From Candolleomyces eurysporus (Eukaryota; Basidiomycota; Agaricomycetes; Agaricales; Psathyrellaceae): a stretch of 28,085 bases of DNA. The stretch lies in NCBI GenBank assembly GCA_027579435.1, contig JANBPK010000117.1:1-28085 (forward strand), written 5' to 3'. The position numbers and the translations under genes were made by a program. The notes beneath the pieces were generated by a model, which saw nothing but the letters and a program-made list of their open reading frames with translations, searched no databases and was not told the DNA's origin. This document shows positions 10,053 to 20,219 of the stretch, piece after piece; positions within the stretch are counted from its first letter, which is position 1; every line of letters begins with the position of its first letter.

Positions 10053-11019
10053 ATGCCTTTCTGACGTATCTCATACGACCTGAAGCGGGCTGCAATACGG
10101 CTTTATGAACGAGATCTGCTCGAAATCGATGAGATCTGTACCTGTCTTGGCATGTCCGAACGGACCTTTTATCGGATCCTCAAGCTTTGGCGTGAAACTG
10201 GCAATGTTATCAAGCATAACTTTGGTCTCCCTGGACGAAGGAGGTTGCTACACTTCGAAGATGTGGACTACCTTATTCGTCTTGTTAGACATCGCCCCGA
10301 CTGGTTCCTCGATGAGCTGCAGTACCTCCTCCAAACAAACCGTTTCATCTCTGTGCACTATGCAACCATTCACCGGGAGCTAGAGAGAGCAGGAATGTCC
10401 TCAAAGAAGTTGAAGAAGATAGCCTTGGAAAGGGATGAGGAGAGACGGGCAGAGTTCATCTTACGCATGGCTCAATACCAGCCGGAGCAACTTGGATTTC
10501 TAGACGAGGTTTCGAAGGATGAGCGAACAGACTACAGGAGACGTGGGAGGTCACAGAAGGGTACCCGTGCAATCCGCAAGGGCGNTTTTTGTCCGGGGCC
10601 GTTGATTTTCAGTGGAGGGCTTGCTTACCATTGATGGGATGGTTAGTAACACGGTGATTGAAGGGTCAATGACACGGGAAAGCTTTCTGACATACTTGGA
10701 GCATTCAGTTATGCCGCTTTGCTCTGCCTATCCTGGTCCCCTCAGTGTCCTGGTCATGGACAACGCCCGCATTCACCATAACCCTGATATTCCAGAGCTT
10801 CTAGAACGGTTTGGAGTTCGGCTGGAGTATCTCCCACCCTATTCTCCAGACCTCAACCCAATCGAAGAAGCATTCTCCAAAATCAAGGCTTTCATTCGTT
10901 GACATGGGGATCTGCTTGCAAGGGATACCAACGGGATACTGTATGACCTCATGGAGATAATGGAGATCGTGACTGAAGATGATGCACTTGGCTACTTTAT
11001 GCATTCCGGCTACTGTTGA
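10053..11019 (+). pseudogene. Tc1/mariner (IS630-type) DD34E transposase, broken
   Basis: From ATG 10053 the translation gives a helix-turn-helix region (DLKRAAIRLYERDL, MSERTFYRILKLW), then the catalytic domain: first Asp in GFLDEVSKDER, second in LVMDNARIHH and Glu in YSPDLNPIEEAF, with 34 residues between the second Asp and the Glu. The original protein was about 320 residues. Three in-frame TGAs interrupt it, at 10062-10064 (fourth codon), near 10603 (after VRGR) and at 10900-10902 (after KAFIR); each is plausible as a former CGA arginine codon. A frameshift coincides with the N at 10585 and may be an assembly error. After the third TGA the frame continues sensibly to the final TGA at 11017-11019. 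The product would cut and paste DNA at TA sites; this copy cannot be made intact. Confidence 0.9.
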
Positions 11020-11197
11020 CGACAGCAGACGCTGTTTGGAAATAAAAAGACTTGTTGTGTATTTTCTTTGTGTACAATAGCATGCAAAAAGGACTGTTGA
11101 TAGAGAAAATGTATATGTAACGACAGAAAGCTAAAACGAGTGGTTTGGATAGCAGACGTAGCTTTGAGCACCAATAAAGCAAAGATTTGAGTACAAT

Positions 11198-12908
11198 TCA
11201 CAAAGCAGGAATGGACCATTGCTCAACAGCGTCACGAAGATCAGCAATCTCTCCAGGTTTGAAGCCCATAGTCACCAGCTCAGGAATGCGTACAAAGCGA
11301 AGGCCAGATGAGTTCCGATATGCGTTTTCTTCCAGACGAGTCAGAATTGCTGATGGAAGATCATAGCGGGTGCAAAAATCGGACAAGGAGAGCCGCTCGC
11401 CAGATTGTTGTCCAAATGGAATCAAGGAATCGGAGTCAATAGCACCTGTATGTCGAGTTGGAACAGCAGCCAGGCCAGCTTGATCTTGAGTGCCACGATT
11501 TATCATTCCGAACATGTCATTTGGAAGCACCACGTTGACGACAGGTTGAGTTGCAGTGGCCTGTCGCTCCTTAGCAGTCGCATTCAAACGAGCCTGGAGG
11601 AGCGCAGACTTTGGTGCGTTTGCGCGAACAGCATCAAAGAGTTTGTGGTTGGGAGGATGATCAATCGTCGCAGTGTCTGGGCCCCGAAGCTGAGGGGCAG
11701 AGTACGATGTCAGGAATGGTGACTGAAAAGACATCAAGAACACCTACGATTGCACCTGCCCATTTTTTGAAGTGCTCATGAGTCAAACGGAGATGTGGAC
11801 CATCAGCTGGAACAAAGCAATGGTCTGAAGAACAGCCTCCCGCACTGCACTGCCAGCGAGCACGAAGCTGGGCAACAGTCTCCTTCAAGGCAGCATTTCC
11901 AGGTAGTTGATCAGATAATTCTGCAGCCTGTCGATGGACAATGAGATCATGCTGTCATTTGAGAGGCAGGGTTTACTCACCTTGGTCTTTGGTCGTTTTG
12001 TGGGTCGCTTATCCGCCTCCTGCAATGCATGATCGTCCTCATCTGCCCTCGTATTCTCCTTGTTTGCCTAGAAACAAATATGCTGGTCAGTCTCTTGCTC
12101 CAGTGCAGAAAAGGGGTCCAATACATACCATATTTATGCTCTCGTGAACAATCAATTGAACCGTTCGCAATCCTCCTGCCGGGGCTTTGGCTTCCTTAAC
12201 CTTGTTCAGAAGATACACATAGTCATTGCCATCATGAAGCCAATGGCTATTCTTGACGACACGAGTGATAGTAAAGAACAGGGTAAATGATCCATCATCG
12301 ACGACAGTGCACTGCGGAAACAGCGCATCCGCAACCTGAACCTTGACCTGGGCACGGAAATCCTCCCACTCGAGGCTGTTGGACACAACCAGGTGTCGTC
12401 CTTTGGCCTCACGCTGGTTCATGGACTTCTGGAGCTCGATACACAAAAACAGCGAGATGTCGTATGATATGTCAAAGGTGGTCGGCTGTGCAACGTTTGG
12501 TGAGACTCCCGCAACTATTTGGGGGCGCATACATCAACAAAATCCCATGGAAACAATGGTAGAGCACACACCTTGCTTTTTAGGCCTCCCTGGCTTTTGT
12601 TTGGGCTGCACAGGTTCGTCTTCCATCCCCACATCCTCGTCAAAACTATGTCTACCCTCAAACTCCCCTGAATCTTTTGTCGAAGCATCTTCATCTCGAG
12701 CAGCTGGTGGTGGTGTTGGCATCTCAAGAGCTGCATCGGATTCATCATCAGCATTCATCTCGGCCTGATAACGCTCGAGTGGGCCAGGCAGAGCTGGTGC
12801 CTTTTGACGAGCTCCCGAGGCCTGCTTCTTGTTGGCTGTGCTGCCAGCAGCCCCTTTTCCTCCTCTTCCTCGTGCCCCTCGTGTAGAAGAACGTCCTCCT
12901 TTGGCCAT
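11198..12908 (-). CDS. accessory protein of the Tc1/mariner element: AT-hook, Cys/His cluster, SAM-like end
   Basis: Exons 12908-12572, 12514-12129, 12067-11981, 11927-11748 and 11689-11198 join in frame through introns of 53-61 nt, giving 493 residues without any stop. Residues 1-35 are RG/K-rich and 107-111 read GRPKK, an AT-hook-like core. An acidic linker precedes a folded-looking region (about 115-235, unrecognised). Residues 261-270 (KRPTKRPKTK) look like a nuclear localisation signal. Residues 297-322 hold Cys297, Cys302, Cys307, His315, His320 and His322, a possible metal site, followed by KKWAGAI. Residues 430-488 resemble a SAM-type helical domain. It lies wholly inside the inverted repeats, convergent with the transposase. 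A DNA-binding regulator or transposition helper is inferred, not shown. Confidence 0.8.
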
Positions 12909-13005
12909 CTTGGCTACAGCTATGTGGATAGAGAGGCAGAGATGTGGTTATGGTGGAGGTAGCAGTCAAAGCGAATCAGAAATGATGATTGGTAGGTATT
13001 GGTAT

Positions 13006-13063
13006 TTATTTATTTACATTTCCCGTGCGCGCGTGCAACTGACAACCATTTCGAAAACCGCTG
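13006..13063 (-). repeat. right terminal inverted repeat
   Basis: It ends ...CGAAAACCGCTG directly before TA at 13064-13065. It is the complement of 9888-9945 with three substitutions. The second gene's start codon lies about 100 bp inside it, so its promoter must overlap or adjoin this repeat. Confidence 0.95.
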
Positions 13064-13065
13064 TA

Positions 13066-14008
13066 AGCGCTTTTGAGCACATTTGAGCAGTGATCAGCAG
13101 GATGAACCAGCAACACTATCAAATCAGAACACACTTCCATGGGAAAGAAAAAAAGAAGGTAACCTGATCCCATTAGTGCTGTTTTTGTTTTCAGTGAACC
13201 TGGCAAAATCCTGCACACATGTGCAGTGGCCAATCTCTTCCAAGGTCAATCTTCCAACCTCCAGATCTCTGCAACCACCCATCGTAGAGCTATGATTTTG
13301 GTTTCTTTAGAATTGTCTCACTGAGTAGAATTGCACAATATAAATTTTATTGCAAAAGGGCTGAAGAACCCTCAAGATCATGATCTCAGGTCATTTTTGC
13401 TCATCTCTTCCAGCTTGGCAGGGCTTTCATGTATTTTGCTAAAGTAAGTTTATAGATTTTATCTTTTGTCTATTTTACATTGCACAATGCAAAAATTCAA
13501 GCCAAGTGAAACTGTGGATGGATGTGAAGACTATCTACACATTAGCTATGGATGGAATGAGAAGGACGCATAATACTCATGACTCAGATGAAAGATTCAT
13601 CAGAGGTGTGAGAATGCAAGACTTAGCTACTTATACACTATGAATATGAGACAAAGAAACTAAGAGTAAAGAGAGATAAATAAACAATGAATAAAAATAA
13701 TTACAATGCAACTACATGAGCCAGAAAAAGCCAAGGCGTGTTTTCAAAGAAGCGCAACTGACAAATGAGATCACACAGTGAGCACGTGACATCGCGTGGA
13801 TGCCTTTTGGGTTTTTGATGGTGCAAAAAGTCCAGGTAAAAGAACGATGTTTACTTAAGTAAACCCTCGTAACATGGCTGGATTTTATACACACAAGCAT
13901 GCTGAGACTGAGGTCAAGTAGAGAAAGCCAAGTAAAAATCAAGGGGTCATAAAAGGCAAGGAGAAAGTGGCACAGAGACCTCGGAATTGCCGCGCGGAGC
14001 GACGGCCG
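13066..14008. other. AT-rich spacer with a 16-bp palindrome
   Basis: No gene is supported. The palindrome gtttacttaagtaaac lies at 13849-13864. The minus-strand frame at 13712-13942 has no recognisable domain. The right boundary is where the coding sequence of the next transposase breaks off near 14010-14036. Confidence 0.4.
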
Positions 14009-14036
14009 CTAACACCAAGTATAAAATAAGACATAC

Positions 14037-14851
14037 CAGCGGCTTGGACGATAGCGACGAGGGGGTCTGTATGATGAATTCTACAGTTGTCAAGAACAAG
14101 AACAGATCTTGCTTCTGGGAAAGGGTTCATCTGAGGGAGCTGATAAAACAGTCAGTGGGCAAGTAAAGAGAGTAATCGTGGTACAACATACCACTTGTTC
14201 CTCAATGAAACGGTAGAACTGAAGGGAGTCAAACAACCCTTCAACAACTTCCGCAGCAATATATCCATCCACCGTCATTGCACACAAGAGAGAGTACCTG
14301 TCTCCTTGCATAAATACATCAGTGAGCTCGGCATGCTCACCACGATATGCCCTCCCGTAGCGTCGAGCAAAAGTTCGCTCGTCCTTGCTGGTCTCATCAA
14401 CACATACGAACTCGACACCATCCCCACTGACCTCATCACCAGATATCAAGTCTCTCCATTGCTGCCGAAGCTGTTCATCGCACTCGACAGCCACCTTGTG
14501 AAGAAGCTTCTGTGTCAAGCCAGTCTGCTTGAGATTGTCGTGCAGTGCGGTCTTCAATATGGCGACATTATGGTTGACAGCAAGCCAGTAGACAAGCTCG
14601 TCGAGGTAAAGATCATGGTCGGTTTCAAACAGTGTGTGTACAGCTGTCATAACAAGCCGAGAGAGGATTCGAGGGGCTCCTCGGATGGAGGGGCGGATGA
14701 CAGTGCCATAGTCGTCAAGGTTTGCTTGCCAGCGGTAGATGCTGGCGCGTGATACACAGAGAATGTCGGCTATGTTGTTGACATCCCAGCCTCGCTGCCA
14801 GAGGCTTAGCGCACACTCCTTGAAGTCCCGGCTGATTTTTCGATAGACCAT
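14037..14851 (-). pseudogene. second Tc1-like transposase, truncated C-terminus
   Basis: The start is the ATG at 14851 (MVYRKISRDFKECALSLW), typical of this family and preferred over the in-frame upstream methionine at 15040, which would add an Ala/Cys-rich tail across the N at 15002. Exon 1 (14851-14192, 220 residues, no stops) has the helix-turn-helix (NNIADILCVSRASIYRW) and the first catalytic Asp (CVDETSKDERTFARRYGRA). A 52-nt intron (14191-14140) leads to exon 2 with the second Asp (LVLDNCRIHH). Coding similarity ends at a GTATG donor at 14036; the expected YSPDxNPIE segment with the third catalytic residue is absent, since the sequence beyond reads RRSARQFRG and ends. It differs clearly in sequence from the transposase at 10053 and no terminal repeats were found, so it is a broken, separate family member. 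Confidence 0.85.
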
Positions 14852-15088
14852 GGTGCCAATGGGCAGCAGACAGCAGCAAGAGAGGGAGGCTGTGTTGATA
14901 AAGCAAGGCCAGCGACGATAGCAGGCTGCGATGGCAATGCAGGCGGCAACGACCACAAGGGCAGCAACGGCGGCGAAGGCAGACGCAGTGACGGCGATGA
15001 TNGGGGGAGGGAAGGAACAGAAGGTCCCACCAAAATCCAAATTGGGACACCTCTTTTCTGCGCGGGAACTTTTTTCTAAATCTCATGA

Positions 15089-15409
15089 TCACTCGAATTT
15101 GCTGTAAGAGGATGGTTTGGGGACGATCTCCCCGTGTCTCAACACTTTGCATACATTGACTGGTTTACCAAATTCCCTGCCCAACCTGACCAGCATCATG
15201 GACTTTACAAGATCTCGCTACTTCGACGCAATCAGGAGCAACAGTCAAGTGTGGTTCCTGTCGAGGATATTTGGCAAAGCGTGCACTTGTTTCCTGTCTT
15301 CGGTCGGACGGCCAATCGTGACTGGAAGTCAAGTAATGTTCTGGACATGGCGACTCATTTTTATGTAAACCCCTTTAGTAGTCGATACGCATATACCACT
15401 ATACACTAG
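15089..15409 (+). pseudogene. C-terminal tail of a Plavaka-type transposase
   Basis: The frame is open from a TGA at 15086 to TAG 15407-15409. The stretch HFAYIDWFTKF, then HGLYKISLL, VPVEDIWQSVHLFPVFG and NVLDMATHFYVNPFSSRYAY matches the conserved tail of the large Plavaka-type transposases of mushroom genomes, where a tyrosine-tryptophan-phenylalanine block is followed by a hydrophobic segment and a final FYxNPF motif. The roughly 100 residues are the very end of a protein normally near 1,000 residues, and the catalytic part is missing. The fragment starts about 240 bp beyond the 5' end of the truncated Tc1-like gene, suggesting that the latter or a rearrangement removed the rest. Assignment rests on recalled family features. 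Confidence 0.7.
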
Positions 15410-15660
15410 TCGTTACCCTCACTAATTTCCATATAGTCTTAGACGACCTAATTTCGGTCTTTTTGTCTAATATTACTTGGGTTCTATTACCTTGCGATAT
15501 TACTTATGTTATCCCAAATAGAGGAAAAAATAAGGATTGAATAAGAGGAAATTACCATCGTCTTAGACCAGAAAACTTTGCCTCTTACTTATTCTCAGTA
15601 AGGTGGGATAAAAGGGGACTATTGGCCTAATTTAACATTCCAGGTTTTTCCTGATGCAAT
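15410..15660. other. AT-rich spacer
   Basis: No gene is seen. It lies between the Plavaka-type tail and repeat A copy 1. Confidence 0.4.
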
Positions 15661-16195
15661 CTCTATGTCTTTCGGTTTCTCTCCAAATCATAGAACCCCT
15701 CTCGGTTGGCTCCTCGTGTCATCTTGTAGACGCACGCACACAGACGAAAGCAAGAATTTACTTCCCAAAAATCTGCCAACCTTTGATGCGATACCAAAGG
15801 CAACTCTCAGATGTCGTGTTACCGTTAGTCTGACTACTTGCTTCCTGTCTCGCCCCTCAGCCTCGACCCCGGTTTCCGATGCGTCAGTCAGTTCTTACCA
15901 TCAGTTGAAACCATGATCGTCAGATTGACTAATCCGAGTGGCTGCAAGCACGGACGTCGTCACCGAATCCCGGTGGCCACGCGACGCGTCTTGATTCTTC
16001 GAATTAGCGATACAGCCTGACCGACTTCGACTCGACGCATTGACAGAGTTGCTATAAATTTCGGCTAGGGATGCGTAGTATAAGATGTCAACAGCAATTG
16101 AGACAGAGCTAATGTTTAGAAGGACATCACTGCACACGATGTTCATGAAGAATCCGATATTAGCAGCTATAAATGAATACCCCATACGCTTCACT
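15661..16195 (+). repeat. dispersed repeat A, copy 1
   Basis: It aligns in the same orientation with 22138-22663. It begins ctctatgtctttcg and contains the identical word tataaatttcggctaggg near 16052. At the right end, aatgaataccccatacgc (from 16172) matches aatgaatacctcatacgc near 22810, after an extra 150 bp in the second copy. Minus-strand translation shows a shared LAEIYS-SVN-SSRSRS stretch, but frames are broken, so coding is doubtful. Confidence 0.7.
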
Positions 16196-16527
16196 GAAGA
16201 CGAAGGGAGACCAAGTATCCTTGGGCGAATGCTGTCTCAGCTTTTTCGAAAGACTTTACTCCTCGTTCTACTCTGATACGCCTCCCACTCGACTCTCGCT
16301 CACCGCTTGGTTGACTTCCATCGGCTCTCAGTCTCTCTCTCTTAGGCCTCGTCTGAAACATGAAGCAGCGAAATAAACGATATGGCTCAAAACCACACAG
16401 TACCAGTACTGAGCGCTCTGGAGCGAAGCTCGTGCTAGTGGTACTAAATATGTACGGAGGAACAGAAATGCGATCAATGAATCCATTCGAAACATCATCA
16501 GGAGACGCCCCTGAAATGACTGATAAA
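16196..16527. other. spacer downstream of the membrane glycoprotein gene
   Basis: No gene is seen. It includes the 3' untranslated side of the minus-strand gene ending at 16528. Confidence 0.4.
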
Positions 16528-18751
16528 TTAAGCAGTCCCTACCCGATACGTCACCCTATCTCCCCAGTCAACCTTAGCTGTAGAATCATCCCCCTCCCGC
16601 GACCCATTATCTCCAACCGATGCACCGAGCAGTGACCGTGTATCCGTTGGCTCGAAGTCGTGCTCATACCTCAGACCCCCCATGCGCATCGCGGTGAGGA
16701 GGATGACAAGGGTTGTGAGGTTCAGGATCGTCATCGGTAGAAGGAAAGCTATCTGCACGTAGCTCGTTTGGGTGGACCAGCCCATCACGGTATAGTCAAC
16801 CGACCCTTCTACCATGCGATAACACGACGTCGGCGGGTTTTGCTGTAGCAAGTGTATTCTGAAGTACGTTGCCTGCGATTCGACAGTGTGACCTTTCATG
16901 CATATCACGATGAACTGCTCAGAGACTCACCACATATTCAAGGACACCCTGAATCGTAGCTTCATACAGTGGAAGGTACCTAGGATCACGTTCGGCTTGG
17001 GAAATGTTGAAGAGTTTGACACCAACTGTGGCCACCGATTCCGCGACCATGTTAGAGTTCCAGCGCTGAGCCCAGCTCACCAACTCCCCGAGAAGATGGG
17101 TCGACGATCGGATGAAAGCGGGATGGGTGCTATTCGACGCTGCTGTCAATGGTCCAGGATTAACTATGTCGGTAGTGAAGTATGCTTGGCCCCCACGATA
17201 CGTTACTGAAAAAATCTCAGAACGCATTGGTGATACCATGCAGGTGATATTGCCGACGAACGTGGAGTAGCCTGGACCTTTGCCACCTCTCAAATAGATG
17301 TAGTAAACGGGATCCTCCGTCTCAGGTGACTGGGCGGTAACGTCTTCGCACGCCATGAAGGCCAGTCCGTTTTGCGTATTATTCCCAGCCCCCGGGGAGT
17401 CGAACACAGAGGTCTGCCCATTTCCGCAGGCCACATCGTACCAAAGGTCGTTCCACGCGGCACCAGCATCGAATACGATAGGACTCGTGTCAGTGTAGGC
17501 ACATCTAACATGGTTTCCGAGTCCTTGTTGCGGTATAGTGTAGTTGTACGATAGGACTCCTCTTCTTGCCCTGGAATTGTTGAAAAGACCCGATGAGTTC
17601 CACATGCCCTTTAACGTAGGGATACTGTTGGGTCCTAGCGGAAGAACACCCCTTGCTGAACCGAGGAATGGTACTCCTGCTTCGGTGCTTAGCAGCCTCG
17701 GGAGGAGCTTATACGTTTCATTAGATGCGAGCATCTACAAGTACCGAAAACATAAAAGATGAGATATGAGGAAAGAAATAGCGACCACGAGGATCAGACG
17801 TACATTGCCGCGGCCCGAATCGAATATATCAAGCATCTTGCTCTCTGATAGGCAAATACCCTGTGAAGACCGGCCGCCATACCGGGGGCCGTCGTACCCG
17901 AGGGTGCTTCCTGGCGTCTTACCGGCGGTGCACTGAGAGCAAACAGCTCTGAGTCGGGGGCGGCAGTATCCTGGACCTACATGGTAAAGAGGAACATCAG
18001 CATGCGGGTGCACTATCTCTTCATGAGACAGGGTAAAAACGAACCATCTGCCTGCACCAACCCGACGGAAATCGACCACTCTCTCCAAGCCATGATGCAC
18101 ATTGAGGATCTTGCACCGTAAAATCGAGCTCCCACCCCGTTAGCTCCATCATTTGGGACTTGTGGAACCTGGAGGGTGCAACCAAGCTCGCTGTTCCTGA
18201 AGGGATGGTAGCAAAACCACCAAGAACTACGAAGAAGAGAACCACTAAGATGCATCTTCGAGGCTTTTGCTCAAGCGCCTTCCAATCTGAGAACCCCCAA
18301 ACCAGAGTCAGGTGCCGAAACGCCATTAAGGCTGACACACCGAACACGGTGACGGCCTCGTTCCCAACCTTGGTGGCGATGGACTCTTGGCCATACCTCG
18401 TGATCGCACAACCGAACAAGAAGGTTGCGGCAATTCGATTGAGGGTTCCGACGAATGTGACGAATGCGCTGACCAGTTGAGGGTTTTCGACGATGTACTC
18501 GGCGAGGCTGTTGGGCATCTGGATGCCTCCAGACGCGCGGAGTACTGCAAAGACTCCCCAAGGCCACAGCACCATGGAGAGAATGCATAGAAGGAAGAGA
18601 ATATCGAGTCCGAGACGCGAAATGGGAATACGGGCTATGAGCGGAGAGTAATGGATTGAGTTAGACTTTGATCTCAACAAATATGGCGCTGTATCTCACC
18701 ATGGACAGCCCTGGGTTTCTCACTATCTACCACATTAGGAGAATCCTCCAT
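16528..18751 (-). CDS. multi-pass membrane protein with large N-glycosylated domain
   Basis: Exons 18751-18700, 18634-18062, 17976-17804, 17734-16931 and 16872-16528 join in frame (introns 58-85 nt), giving 648 residues. The short first exon (MEDSPNVVDSEKPRAVH) was chosen because its GTGAGA donor and CTCATAG acceptor fit and give a sensible cytosolic start. Four hydrophobic helices lie in about residues 25-160 (for example LFLLCILSMVLWPWGVFAVL and CILVVLFFVVLGGFATI). A long lumenal or extracellular region follows, with many NxS/T sites (WNSS, YNYT, GNNT, GNIT, SNST, FNIS) and several cysteines. One C-terminal helix (IAFLLPMTILNLTTLVILL) precedes a hydrophilic tail. The exon 2-3 junction (donor GTTGGT at 18061) is the least certain. 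Proteins of this layout are widespread in Agaricomycetes without known function. It is intact and probably a host gene. Confidence 0.78.
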
Positions 18752-19274
18752 TGTCGTGAATTTAGACTTCTCCGGAGAGAAGGAAGAATAGGATGCAACG
18801 TTGGCGACAGCTGAGATTAGAGGAGCTTACAGGGTTGGGGGTTTCAATATGGGTTTTGGGACCCTTGAACTATCTGAGTGGACCTTTTGAGTGACAACGC
18901 TCGCCATTCTGTGCTGCTTTCACCTGGAACGTTGTCCATTTAAAATTCATCGAGTCAGTATGTGACGCGCTGTATGCAATGTCGGCAGCTTTACCATTCT
19001 CAACGTTTCAAGCAACCCGAGCACTATGAAGCGAAACAAACGGGGCACGGGAACGTCTAAGGCATCAAAATTGAACGAATCATTGGGCCTTGTATTCAAC
19101 TAGTGTTAAGAAAACGTGTAAAGGATATCTTAGGAAGGATGGTGTCGATTGGGCGTTTCAACTGGCTATGACGCCGTGATGGGCGGTGCGTGGAGCGCCA
19201 GGAGGCCCAGGAGATTTCTGCTGTCATACGATCGCGTCAGAGCAAGGAGCTTAGTGTGAAGGAGGATATTACGA
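18752..19274. other. upstream region of the membrane glycoprotein gene
   Basis: No gene is seen. It is expected to contain the promoter of the minus-strand membrane gene starting at 18751; no distinct promoter motif stands out. Confidence 0.4.
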
Positions 19275-19640
19275 TTAATACGGGCTCCCTTGCTGAAGAA
19301 TGATCTTGGTGTAATTTTGACGTTGCCAGACATTGTAATAGTTCCAAGGGAGAGTGAGGATGAAGGCGGATGTCAGGACTGATGAAGCCGCAACACATAT
19401 AGAATTTCAAGCTGAATGTACGGACCAAGACGTAGAGGGAGACGAAAGAATGGAAGAAGGACGTACCAACGAAAGCGAACAACACGGCAAGAGAGAAGGA
19501 AAGTACAGCGAGCTCAGTCAGATGAGGTTTGATCGGCTTCTAAGCTCCTTACACTCACCTGCGGCCTTCCCCCTGAACCAGAGCAGGTGTTTCGGGTCAC
19601 TGGGGTTCTTGCCCCCCCTTTGTCCGGGAGAACCCAGAAA
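19275..19640 (-). CDS. possible small membrane protein (fragmentary model)
   Basis: On the minus strand, the exon ending at the TAA at 19277-19275 reads LTSAFILTLPWNYYNVW then QRQNYTKIIL, which looks like a membrane helix followed by a basic tail. An 88-nt intron (19466-19379, GTACGT...CATCAG) joins it in phase to an upstream exon encoding the hydrophobic segment LAVLSFSLAVLFAFV. Further upstream, before a GTGAGTG donor near 19559, another coding-like piece reads NPSDPKHLLWFRGKAA, but I could not connect it in frame. The family is not recognised. Short intron-rich genes of this kind are often mitochondrial or ER proteins in fungi; that is only a guess. Confidence 0.3.
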
Positions 19641-19876
19641 TCATTGGTGGTGCATGCACGGGTGGTCGGATGCTTAGAGGTGTCAACGAGCAGGCATTTT
19701 TACCAGTAGCCCCACTATGCTGAGCGGAGCGCATTAGCTCAATGCTTTGTTGTAATCAAGCGAATAGTCTGTGTCGCTGTATTGCATAACCTCTCCAAGT
19801 AGAAGTATAACTCATGCTCAAGCATGGGTTGTACGACCTCTGATCGGTGGGATCTACGGAGCTCCTTATCACATTT
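19641..19876. other. spacer
   Basis: No gene, repeat or RNA feature is supported between the possible small membrane gene and repeat B copy 1. Confidence 0.35.
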
Positions 19877-20219
19877 GAACCCCCTCCCAAGCATCCCCTT
19901 TAGGTTAATTTCCAGAGCATGATCAGTGTACCCACGTGTCGTGCGTGCAGCCAGACTTGAACAAAATTCATAATTCTGTCCTTTCCCAGCCATTGACGCC
20001 ATTTTGAGGCTTGAACAGTTTGAACATTAGATGCGTGCGAAGCCTTCAGCCTGCGATCCTGGGACACGCGCTGTGATCTGCACCAGATGAGGGAGAATAC
20101 TGCCTCAGTTTTGATGCATGCATCACGACTCATTTGGTGGCGGTTCTTCAATATGAATATGTCTACCCTTTGGTATGCCCTCCCTGCTTACCAGATTGCT
20201 GGCTCGGTAATGTTGGATA
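19877..20219 (+). repeat. dispersed repeat B, copy 1
   Basis: It aligns in the same orientation with 22832-23214. It shares ttaatttccagag, gaggcttgaacagtttgaac, gacacgcgctgtga, ggtggcggttcttcaata and ccagattgctggctcg. The second copy has a roughly 30-bp extra stretch near 23150. Minus-strand frames (MKNRHQMSRD at 20151; MKNRHPMRRD at 23116) begin alike but soon go out of register, so neither is a sound gene. Confidence 0.75.

Larger units (their letters stand above)
9888..13063. mobile_element. two-gene Tc1/mariner-type transposon, 3,176 bp
   Basis: The ends are defined by 58-bp terminal inverted repeats starting CAGCGG (3 mismatches) and flanked by TA on both sides (9886-9887 and 13064-13065), the target duplication typical of Tc1/mariner. 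Inside are a decayed transposase with the DD34E pattern (10053-11019, plus) and a convergent five-exon gene (11198-12908, minus), with about 180 bp between their stops. Single-gene elements of 1.3-2.4 kb are usual in this superfamily, so the second gene makes this element atypical. The inverted repeats are much better preserved than the transposase frame, so the element is either fairly young or mobilised in trans. Confidence 0.93.

Noticed and set aside
12343..12886. Plus-strand frames across the accessory gene
   Set aside because: They overlap exons of the minus-strand five-exon gene, whose phases and splice signals all agree; the plus frames have no domain features.
14009..14036. A 28-nt intron rescuing the truncated transposase
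   Set aside because: GT...AG ends exist, but the length is implausible and the sequence beyond does not encode the expected catalytic segment.
14195..14752. 185-residue plus-strand frame
   Set aside because: It is antisense to the transposase exon at 14192-14851, which has clear catalytic motifs.
19730..19800. tRNA gene suggested by an A-box-like word (ttagctcaatgc)
   Set aside because: No B box at the right distance and no cloverleaf arms can be drawn.
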